From NCBI GenBank assembly GCA_905331475.1, contig CAJNYU010000182.1, positions 252,343 to 316,342 of the forward strand: a DNA stretch of 64,000 bases, written 5' to 3'. Below, one piece after another: positions 17,501-26,866 of the stretch; the first letter of the stretch is position 1; each line of letters begins with the position of its first letter. Made by a program: the position numbers and the translations under genes. Under the pieces are notes generated by a model. It had not been told where the DNA came from. It saw only the letters and a program-made list of their open reading frames with translations, and searched no databases. The DNA is from Rotaria socialis (Eukaryota > Rotifera > Eurotatoria > Philodinida > Philodinidae).

Positions 17501-19338
17501 TAAAACAAAAGTAACTAATTGCTTCAGGACTCATCCATGCTACGGGCAATCTAGATCGATCTCTCGTCGGTATGTTCCAATGACAACAACCCAAATCGGA
17601 AAGTTTAACCTTAATAAAAACAAAAAAAAAACAAAAGAATTGTTCAAATTCTCTGAATATACGAAAACTATTTACAAGTGATTGTTTAAAAAGAAGAAAA
17701 TTTCGACAAGATAAATTTTGATGAATCAACGATTTCTTTTCTAAGTAACTCATGGCCGATGCTATTTGTTTTAAATATTCAAGTAACAATTCTAATGAAT
17801 ATTCCGACTTGGCATTTGTTGATATTAAACATTCATGAAGTGATTTGCCATGAGCATATTCATTGATCTAAATAACTATTTAAGTGTCTATACATAAATT
17901 AAAATCTTGCTTGATTAACTTACAAACATAATTGAATTATCCGAATCAAGAACAATGCCAATCAATTGAACGATATGCGGATGTTTAATGCCGTGAAAAA
18001 TATGTATTTCTTTCAGTATATTGTCATAGTTAAATTCAGAATTGAATTTCTTTATAGCAACAGCTAACTAGATATGAAAAATTACGTAACAAATATTTCT
18101 TTCTTTACTCATATCACTTACAAGTTCATTTTGTTTTGTTCGATATAATCCTTTAAAAACTATATAAAGAAAAATCGCACAAGTAAACTTAGATTTCAGT
18201 TGAGCCAATAAAAAAAAAAAGTTACCTATGCCAAATCTCCCTTCACCAATACGTTCGACATATTGTATATTTTCTTTTCGTATCATATATTTGTCTACTA
18301 TCGAAGAGTTATACCATTCATAATTACTATTCAGATCGTTGGTACTTTTTGTTATATTTCTTACTGTACGTTGTGTTAATTTCTAAAAAAAAACGACTCT
18401 GCTTTATGTACAAGTGAACATCTGCGTTCCATTGTGAGTTTTTTAATGACAAATTGAAAAGTAATTTTTCTTCTTTTTCTGTCCGACACTTCTAAATGGT
18501 CGCTACGGAAATGCGTCTACATCGGTCAAAGAAGGAGAAAAAAATGCCCGATTGCATCGAAATAGAATTGTTAGTTAACACCGGTGATTTGTATTTACTA
18601 CTTATACTTACGCGAGCTAACAATTTTCCAAATGTACTTGTCAACGTCGTACTATTGTTTGAAGTCAAATTAGACGATGAGCCTATGTGAGATTTTAGTT
18701 TTTCAAATTGAGATTTTGACATATTCGAAGAAAATTGTTCGCGATCGTTCATATAGCTTAAATCACCAATACTATATACCTAAAACAAAACATATTGCAA
18801 ATTAACACTTAGAAACAACTGGTTCTGTTTGTATTTCAATAGACGCATCATCATCATCATCATCCTTGTCAAAAAAAAGAGAAAGAAAAGAATACTACTA
18901 CTACTACTGAATGCGAGACGACAAGTGTAAATGTATTATCCTTGCGCAATGATTCGATCAATGCTTATTACATCATCCCATTGTAACATACAAACCCGTT
19001 AGTATGTGCGCCAACTAGTCTAAATTCGCTTACATGATTTAACAAGAGAATTCATTGAGAGCGGGAAAGAAAAGGATTGCCGTTCAAAATTAGCACGATC
19101 CAACTATTCGATAGAATAACGACAAGAAACCAAGTCTACAAATTTATTATTAGCCATGTATTATCAATATGTAGCTATTGAGCTTTTAAATAAGCACGAG
19201 AAAAAGATTAGCCGTTTAAATAACGAATTCATTTATAGTTACCTTGCGCACAGTCCGAGTGTCTTTCTCATCATGATATTTTAACCAACTGGGCATCGTA
19301 TCAAATAGAATTTGAGACATAGCTTCTTTGCATTTCAT
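14534..19338 (-). CDS. ACK-like non-receptor tyrosine kinase, probable pseudokinase
   Basis: More than ten exons. The N-terminal part (MSQILFDTMPSWLKYHDEK, then a Ser-rich region) precedes the kinase domain: YVERIGEGRFGI, VFKGLYRTKQNEL, LAVAIKKFNSEF (ATP lysine kept), HPHIVQLIG, LEKKSLIHQNLSCRNFLL, VKLSDLGCCHW, PVAWMSPEAISY, FGVSMWECYTYGQLPWEGL, and LYQIMLHCWKYEPCERPTF. The YGQ-PW-GL stretch and the position of an SH3-like segment after the kinase (FLSIESCRRGPLTILDR ... VDGQIGYVYNIDVEPL) resemble ACK/TNK2. The catalytic loop reads HQN where active kinases have HRD, so the proton-accepting Asp is Asn; DFG is DLG. The C-terminal tail is Ser-rich with PLPPPPDLSSL. The start at 19338 is uncertain: a likely upstream exon (19560-19452) exists but holds a stop. 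Kinase assignment is firm, subfamily moderate. Confidence 0.8.
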
Positions 19339-19451
19339 ACTTTTTTTTGTTAAAATGCAATAAAACTACACTATTAGTTTTGATTGATACTAATCGTTTT
19401 TCTTTTTTTTCTTTCGTTCCTTTTTGTTCTCTCTCCCTCTCTCCATCTCTT

Positions 19452-19560
19452 ACCTTGAACTGTTCAATAATCAATGTGTAATACTCGTCAAAGTCTATTT
19501 ACTCAAGAAATCGACATAGGTGAAAAAGATCATCGTTCCTATTATAATGACCATTAACAT
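19452..19560 (-). pseudogene. Candidate SAM-like 5' exon with in-frame TAA
   Basis: Bounded by an acceptor (TTGCAG) and a donor (GTAAGAG) on the minus strand. One frame reads coherently throughout except for one TAA: DVNGHYNRNDDLFHLCRFLE, stop, IDFDEYYTLIIEQFK. The pattern (hydrophobic positions, F-EYY, EQF) resembles a SAM domain, which ACK-type kinases carry at the N terminus. A C-to-T change from CAA would explain the stop. It could also be 5' UTR that looks coding by chance. Confidence 0.35.
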
Positions 19561-19599
19561 CTGCAAGACAGAAAGAATTGATTGCATGTAAACAAAACA

Positions 19600-21180
19600 G
19601 TCGCCCTGATGTCAAGAAAAGAAAATGATATGCAGACGTATTACGAGTTGATCTTATGTAGAAGAAGATCGTTGACCCTAACAGTGGTTACATGCAGAGA
19701 GGGATAGATATACTCTTATGTGTGTACATGTACTCGTCATGCCAGATAGTTAAATTGACTTAAGTGGGCGTTGACCATTCTGCACATCATCTGTTCATAT
19801 GGCGATGAAGATTCTGTCGCAAAGTATTATCAATTGTAAAACGAAATGTGTTCTATGTTCTATTTCATCTTAATACAAGAGAAAAAAAGAAAGAAAGAAA
19901 AAGGTCAATAGTAACAAGTATGATTGTTCAGTTAGTTTTATCGATCACCGAACCGTGTGATGTTGAAGGATCGAAAGCAGTAAATATGTAATGCTCAAAG
20001 CTGTGTATACACGACTAGACGTAAACAAAGATATTCTCCGACGTGTGTCTGTAGTCATAGACATGCTCAAAGATCTAGTAGAAGAAAAAAAACCAGCAAA
20101 CATTGTTAATACGAGAAACATGAAACAAGAAGAATCAGCTGTTTATACATGACAATCGAGAAGGTCACTTAATTATTCTGACTGGTCAGGTGCAATGCAT
20201 TATCGTGCGCTCCCAGCATACACGGACAGTGATTTTTATTATGCGATGATGAATTGTAAAACGTCGGTGAATAATTTTTGTACTGTTCATTCGATGAGAA
20301 CAAAGAAATATAGTGATAGGAGCAACATATGGCCGCTTTTGCCAAGTAGTTCTTCTCTCTATTAACATCAGATTTATGTAAGAATGATTGATAGAATCCG
20401 TATTTATTTTTTTCTCATCATAAAAACAGATATTTATATTTATGTACAATTACATTTCCAGATGAATCGAAAAATTCTACTATGTATTCACTTTTTCCTT
20501 CGCAGAGACTTTTATTTCTAATTAAAACTTCCCAAAGACAAACAGACTATTTGATTAACTCGAAGCATTTTTGACCTCGTATTTTATTTCATTTGCAATT
20601 GAATCACTGATGATGAACGGTATTGAGAAATACTAAAAACGAGATGTAATATAATTATCTCCATTGATGTTCTGATGATGGTGATGCAGTGCAAAATATT
20701 TTAACATAAAATTATTATGAAGTTGTTGACGACAAGAAAAGGCTTCTCTATGACGAAACATGATTTAGTCTATGATGTAATGCAGAATCTCCTATGCAAA
20801 CACGATCCAATTGATCTTATTGATCACAGGAAACAGGGAAAATAATTGAATTGACATTTAATTGTATGAAGCAAAATCTGACTTTACGAAATTTCTATTT
20901 AAACTGGTATAGCGATCGAGTTATTTCTGGTCATTTTTGCCCCCTAGTTGAAGCACAAATAAAATGGCACGAATGAAGTTTTGTTCTCATAAACATAAAC
21001 TGGAATCCATATCAAATAGTTTTTCGGCTTAGATAATACGGTTTATATCAACTTTGCAAACTATATCAATGGTTTTTTTGTATTCCTAATCATTTTTATC
21101 GTGAATAAAGAGTAAAGAAGAAAGTTATTTATCATTTCTTTGAAACATACCATTTCAAAATTAATGACGCCTATGACTAT
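19600..21180. other. Gene-poor spacer
   Basis: AT-rich, with GA and AAAG low-complexity runs. No splice-bounded coding segment found. Confidence 0.4.
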
Positions 21181-21184
21181 ACTC

Positions 21185-21255
21185 TCAAATCGGTATAGGA
21201 TCTTCTTGTAGTTCACTCAGAACTCGATCCGCAACATCTGTATGATGTTGAATAA
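21185..21255 (-). other. Possible terminal coding exon
   Basis: After a TTGTAG acceptor, one minus-strand frame reads VIQHHTDVADRVLSELQEDP then IPI and a TGA. A Gln-rich frame (EKIFQYRQDEKFQYEQQQQ) lies just upstream at about 21290-21370, but a consistent splice joining the two was not found. It may be the end of a gene or a relic. Function unknown. Confidence 0.25.
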
Positions 21256-22282
21256 CTCTACAAAACAACAGATAAAAATTTCAACACCTGCTGTTGTTGT
21301 TCGTATTGAAATTTTTCATCCTGTCGATACTGAAAAATTTTCTCTTTTTGCAATAGGAAATCTGCGATCTACTTTTGATAAACTGTATCATTCGCCTGCG
21401 AAGAATCAATTGAACTCCTTCGATTGATAAAATTTTATCAACCGTTGACCATCAATCATCTTCTAAACAAAACAAAAGCAATACTGTTTTTTGTTTCAGA
21501 AATAAAAGCTATAATATTATTTTACTTAATATAAATGAACTTATATTTAGTTTTAGTTTTAGATCTGTTCGCGCCGATCAATAAAACAAACTCACCAATA
21601 AGAGTGCCTCTCTTTTTTAGTTACTTGAAGCAATTGAAACTAAAAAATTGAAAAAAAGCAATTATTTTTCATTCAGGATCGATATGCTGCAATGACTGTT
21701 GAAACATCGTGACCTATTTTGATTTTGGTTAAGACAGATACAGTAAATGTTTCCGATGGAACTAGATTTAAATATAAAATCTATGTATGTGTTCTTAATT
21801 GAAAATGAACATTTATATAAAATAGCAGTGAGAGTTATGATTTATTTTTATTATTCTATTAAAGTCTAAACTAGGATGACTTTTTTGTTATTCTGTTATG
21901 GCGAAAGTAGTGTACTGCGTTGCAAGGCTACTGTTAAGTGTATGGTTCCTGACATCGCTATTTTTACGTTATATCAACATTCATTGCTCTACCAGTTCGC
22001 TCTATATATATATATATCGGTTTCAGAACAACATGAAGGATCTTGCTGGCGGTCGGTGCAAATACTAAACAATCAATTATAATCAAAGAAGTGTTTATTA
22101 AGTAAATGCGAGGAAAAACACTCATAGCTTCTTCTTTACACGCTCTATACTATTCATCGCACTCTTGCTATTTGGATGTGTCGGAGGACGTGATTTTTGC
22201 CAAATAACCATGAGATGCCTAGTTCGAATTCAAATATAAATGGACACCCAACGGCCTGGTGTCAAATCGAAAATAAATGATA
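21256..22282. other. Spacer
   Basis: AT-rich sequence with no supported gene apart from the Gln-rich frame noted under the possible exon. Confidence 0.35.
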
Positions 22283-22573
22283 GAAATAGATTTAGTTAAA
22301 ATCGAGTGGGTACGGGTTGAGGGGGACTAAGGGGTAACTGCGGGCGGCGGTGCGAGTGAGGGTGTGGGTAGGAGGGGTATCCACAAGGGGTCCGGGTCCC
22401 GAGTACTTAAGGGTGTGGATGGTGGACACCACGAAGGAGTGCTCAAATGTGGTGCGGGTACCTGGGGTGGTGCCTGGGTTGTATACCTTGGGGTGTGGAT
22501 GCGGTTGTAAGGGTATATATGTATTCATATGTCGCATATATCGGAAACTTAAACTAAAACTAAATCTATTCCT
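22283..22573. mobile_element. GC-rich island flanked by inverted repeats
   Basis: About 290 bases, sharply G-rich on the plus strand within AT-rich DNA. The ends carry an inverted repeat: aatagatttagtt at about 22285 and aactaaatctatt at about 22558-22570. The interior has many GGG/GGGG runs, including a canonical four-run G-quadruplex motif. Both strands are open (Pro/Thr-rich on minus, Gly/Val-rich on plus), but the codon use follows base composition and I do not call a gene. A non-autonomous inverted-repeat element is one reading; no target duplication was established. Confidence 0.4.
22308..22343 (+). other. G-quadruplex motif
   Basis: Runs GGG, GGGGG, GGGG and GGG separated by loops of 4, 5 and 7 bases (ttga, actaa, taactgc) fit the standard G3+ N1-7 pattern. 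A further GGG lies just upstream. Confidence 0.7.
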
Positions 22574-22890
22574 AGATTTTGTTTTAGTTTAACTTTTTCT
22601 TTTCTCCATTTAGGTTCGAACTCGAATTAGACAGCTACTCACAAGAAATTGTTAAGTGAAAAGAGCCCACCTTTCGCGCCCGCTAGGTGTTGAAAGTCTC
22701 GTTTGGTTAGCCCCAAACCACGATAAACTGTAAACCTTTTGCTAAATTGATTAGATTGTAGTTATTTTGTGAAGTTCTTCTAGTTAATAGTGCAGATGTC
22801 GAATAAAAAAAATCCCAATTTCGTCATTGCCTCCATGTCAACGTTCCTCAATGCACGGTTAAGCATACTGTAAAGAAACATTTCACTGGT

Positions 22891-22921
22891 TTACCATCAG
22901 ACTGGTGTTTTCTGATGGTAA
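22891..22921. other. 11-bp perfect stem-loop
   Basis: Arms ttaccatcaga and tctgatggtaa are exact reverse complements with a 9-base loop. It lies just downstream (in minus-strand terms) of the relic at 23028-23560. Confidence 0.6.
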
Positions 22922-23027
22922 TTCTTCTGAAATTCGTTTAGTTCTGCTTTAGGAATATTTTATCGGTGGCAATAGGTCACGAAAGTTTTCATAGATTTAG
23001 TGTCGTCATCGTCATCGATTTTCAATA

Positions 23028-23560
23028 TTATTTTTTTGAAAGGCACTGAATACCTGGTTCTAATTGGTTTAGACTGTTTTGGCTCCATGCTCTTTTTTCT
23101 TTTGCTATATTTTCCTTTGGAACTAAGCTCATTGAAATCGCATCCTGATCGCATTCACAATCGACATTTTCTAGGGATTCGCATATGGGCTCGATTGATG
23201 TGAAAACACCACGAATCTTTGGCCACTTTTTTGCCCATTGTTCATGCCGGACCTTGTTACCGCAGAAAATATAAATTGCGTCTACTTGAGACATTCCATG
23301 AACATTTGTCACCAGATGATGACCTGATGCTCCCGATGTAATGATGAAAGCTTTTCCATCATTAATCTCATTGAGAAATTCGGCACATTATTTTGATGTC
23401 GTGCAAAGATGCACGTCGTTGACGATCGAGCGTAATGTTTCCAATGTGCTTTTGCAGTTGTCAATTTGTCGGATCGATGTTGCCGCCAAAGCAGATGACC
23501 ATTTAATTTCGAGCTACGCGACGCCGTGGCCGTACGACATCACCTGATGGTTTTGGAACG
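23028..23560 (-). pseudogene. Relic of a bdelloid-type protein family
   Basis: A minus-strand frame of 94 codons reads MSQVDAIYIFCGNKVRHEQW, AKKWPKIRGVFTSIEPICES and ends QNSLNQLEPGIQCLSKK. The region just upstream continues the same protein in other frames: AFIITSGASGHHLVTNVHG, and further upstream GGNIDPTN. At least one frameshift and a stop therefore separate the parts. From memory, this pattern (an IYIFCGNK..HEQWA core followed by a GVFT..PICE segment) recurs in bdelloid rotifer predicted proteins, often next to TPR or ADP-ribosyltransferase domains; neither domain is visible here. No start and no full-length C terminus, so I read it as a decayed fragment. Confidence 0.6.
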
Positions 23561-25120
23561 GTACTTGACTTTTTGTTTACTCATATTGAGTGCGTAGTTT
23601 TGCTTGATCAATAGGTGCCAGTTGTGAATATTTTTTTTTATTAAAACTGCAAGCACTGTTTTTATTTGCATAGTCGGTACGTTCTCTCTTGTTGTCTAGA
23701 TTTTTACGAATTCAAATGTGGAAGTTTTTCTTTCATTGACTCTCAACAACAAGCTGCACCTAGTTCTACACATGAAAATAAACTGTTGCTAACAAACAAC
23801 CGAACGAGTAAAAGAATTCCAAGGTTGCCACTTTTTTTAATGCTATTTGCTTCCACTCTCATTTGTTTTTTATTTGTACGCCGACTTGATTAGCATTGCG
23901 TTTGATGTCTCGTATCCGCCACCGCTTACTTTTCTCCAATTTTCGCAGAAAAACGTTCTCTTTCAGGTAAAAATGAGTAAAAAGAGCAGGCATCGTCAGT
24001 TCTGCTGTTTTTTATGACAAATATATGAATTATTTCCTGCTAAAGTAACCAATCACATAAAGATAAAATGAAGTTTTGATGAAAACAACAACGAGATAAT
24101 AACTTTGATGTCTCGATTCATATTCGTATTCTATATAGGAACCCGTGCAAACTGTCACTCACTTGGTATTATTATTATATGGAATAACGCCGAATGTTTT
24201 CTTCTTCGGCTCAATCTTACTTTTGAAATTTTATGACAAACTTGTTTTTATTTTTCATCTGGGCAGAAGTTCATATTTTATTATTATGCGTATGCTCGTC
24301 AAAACTATCCTGATATTGTAAAAGACGTGTCCGAATAATTAGTAGATGTTACCACAAGCACGGTCGGCGTATTGCATCATCACAGTAGTTATGAGAGATA
24401 GCTGCCGAATCACATTTATGATCGTGGTTTCTTTCGTGCGTTGAATGAAATTAATTATCATTTTCTTTACTAATGCGATATACTTGATTCGATTATACTG
24501 TCATCGCTGAGATAAATTTAATTTTCTTTTAGTAGATTATGCGAGGTTTCTCTAAAATATATTCTCATTTGTACCGTACATTGACATGCTTCTAAACGTT
24601 CATGCATGCAACTGAAATAAGCTGCATTAAGAGAAATTTTCTCATGCGTATTTGAATTCACATATGTTTTTATCAGAGCTTATTTAATATTAATCGTGTA
24701 AGAATGAAGCTAGCAGTCTCAAAATATCATATCACAGTAATTGTTGGCATACTAAATTTTGATTCATATCAAGTTTATAACTAACAAGTGTAAAATCAAA
24801 CGAATATTTTCTTCTGACATTCTAATGTAGTTTTTTCGTTTAGCAGGGATATCTTAAGTCTGAATTCGATTTTTTACTGAATGGATTGACTATAAGTAAC
24901 GCTTCAATTTAAATCCATTGCGATCCACATGAGACGTGACTGAATTGCGTGAGTTCTGAACCCTGAATAATTTCAGAACTGAAACAATGATTAGAAAGAA
25001 TTCAACAAATATTGAACCGCGGAAGTCACCGAACCCAAGAAACCCTGAGAATCCTGATAACTCATGAATCTTGTGCCGGCCAAGTAACTCAGGAAATTCA
25101 GTTCACTTGAGGCGCAATAG
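23561..25120. other. Spacer
   Basis: AT-rich. A plus-strand frame at 23666-23893 (75 codons) ends in a hydrophobic segment (LPLFLMLFASTLICFLFV), but it has no recognisable family or splice context and is not called. Confidence 0.35.
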
Positions 25121-25453
25121 TGCGCTGTGACTGACGATGAAAAATGGCAGCTTCCTCGGACATATCCACATTTGCAATACTCCGCTGAGCCCAGCACTTA
25201 CAAGCGTCAAAAAATCGATCTACACACCCGTCAACCATACTTCAACTCATAGAGATTCCAACAAAATGTAAAATCGACGCTAGGATATAAATCTACCATA
25301 CGCCATGGTAATAATGCGACTACTCTTCACATCAATATTTACAAATATGGAAAAATTGACACTGTAAAATATTTACACCATCATCTACACGTAACCCCTT
25401 CAGAACGAAACAAACAACCGCACACCCTAGCCCAACGATGGATAAGATTTTAG
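25121..25453 (+). pseudogene. Decayed coding segment, unknown family
   Basis: One plus-strand frame stays open for about 110 codons except for a TAG at 25250-25252. It reads KWQLPRTYPHLQYSAEP, YKRQKIDLHTRQPYFNS, stop, RFQQNVKSTLGYKST, HGNNATTLHINIYKYGKID, TVKYLHHHLHVTPSE, and ends TLAQRWIRF. Composition looks protein-like rather than random AT-rich translation. It lies immediately upstream of a MITE-like element, so it may be a transposon remnant, but I recognise no domain. Confidence 0.35.
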
Positions 25454-25548
25454 ATTAAAATCAAAAAAAATTCATCTTGATAGAAGCATTTGATTATTTT
25501 AAATGAAAGTAATGAAGTATTTTTCATCGAAGCTAACATAATTTTCTT

Positions 25549-25948
25549 CAAGGGGGAAAAGGCGGATTTGGGACTTGGGGATTTTGAAAATCCAAAAATC
25601 CAAAATGTGAATGATGGAATTTCCATCTGAATTTTTTCCCTTATGTAAGTCTCATGATTCTTAGAATATTCTAAAATTTTCAGCGCAAACAGACGTTGCC
25701 TTCTCAAGATAATGAATGCGCAAGAAATACTCATTTTACGGCACGGTCAGAAAATCCAGTTTTTTTTCAAAACTCAGTATTTTAAGAAGGAAACATTCAT
25801 TCGAGTTGAAACTTTTAGGATCTTTTATGAACCATGAAACCTATATATGGGAAGAATTTCAGGTCGAAACTACGTCATTCACAGAGGGAAAAATGCGTTT
25901 CAATTTATGGGATCTTGAAATCCCAAAAATCCGCTTTTTCCCCCTTTG
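25549..25948. mobile_element. MITE-like element, copy 1
   Basis: About 400 bases. The left end (caagggggaaaaggcggatt) and right end (aatccgctttttccccctttg) are imperfect terminal inverted repeats. The interior is shared with a second copy at 46551-46905 (for example gtctcatgattcttagaata, ttcagcgcaaac and ggatcttttatgaaccatga). There is no long ORF, so it should be non-autonomous. No clear target-site duplication. Confidence 0.75.
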
Positions 25949-26428
25949 ATTTTTTTTTTTGTTCTATATCCATCAATAGACAACGAACGAATCATCAGTG
26001 CACTTTCATATAACATTGTACAAAAGTTTATTTTAAATACGTGCTAGAATCAAAAACAATTCCACTTTGAAATATAAAATCATGGTGAACGTGCATAAAC
26101 AACAGTCAATTTTGTCCCGTAAAATGCATATTCCCCTAACAAAAATTGTTTTTCATGTGCCTTAACGTGTAGGTTTTTTTATCGATTTGAATTGAATGGC
26201 ATTAAAATCGTTAAATTATCTCGAAAAATAACGAATTCATCAGCAATAATTTTCAGACTGTTGTTATATGTTGAAAAATGTCGTAAAATTGACTTCTTCT
26301 CAGTATATGTTTTAACTGAAAGTCTTTACAAACTTCTAACATTGATGAGACTTATTGTTAGACAGAAACTGACTAAAAATTTCATAACTTTGAAAGAAGG
26401 ATCTAATGGCATGAAACTTTTTCTGCTT
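25949..26428. other. Spacer between two repeats
   Basis: AT-rich and no supported gene. The last part (about 26300-26428) may be outer sequence of the following repeat. Confidence 0.35.
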
Positions 26429-26671
26429 TTGTGTACTCAAAAAATGAGTACACTCTAGATTTGGTCAATGTGTCTGGCCGTTAACACGATAACTCTTGAA
26501 AGCAGCATCCGATGGCCTTGAAATTTTGTACACAGAATAATCTCATCAATATCTCAGTCGAGTTCGAATATGAGAAGGATCCGTCAAAAAATGGCTGAGT
26601 AATCGAAAAAATTGTCACTATTGACCAGACCATCTCGGAGGGGGGGGGGGGGGGGTGCGGGNNNNNNNNNN

Positions 26672-26746
<75 letters not shown>

Positions 26747-26866
26747 CAGGGATTTTTTCAAAAAAAAATGTTTTTCTCAGAATCATTCAAAACATATATA
26801 AATCGACTCAGTTTTTGCAGTACACGTAACAATCGGATGCGCATCCGATGTTTCCTCATTTTTTTC
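26429..26866 (-). repeat. Poly-G-cored repeat, copy C (inverted)
   Basis: Inverted relative to copies A and B: the core reads as a short G run, ten N, then about 75 C on the plus strand. The hairpin end is gtgtactcaaaa ... tgagtacac at 26431 and the palindromic end is atcggatgcgcatccgat near 26833. Sequence between these matches A and B with more divergence, plus about 20 extra bases beside the homopolymer. The N gap indicates an unresolved assembly join. Confidence 0.82.

Noticed and set aside
22292-22592. Pro/Thr-rich and Gly/Val-rich frames in the GC-rich island
   Set aside because: Both strands are open simply because the sequence is G-rich and stop-poor; no start context or family.
23666-23893. 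75-codon frame ending in a hydrophobic segment
   Set aside because: No homology, no splice context, and AT-rich DNA yields such Phe/Leu segments by chance.
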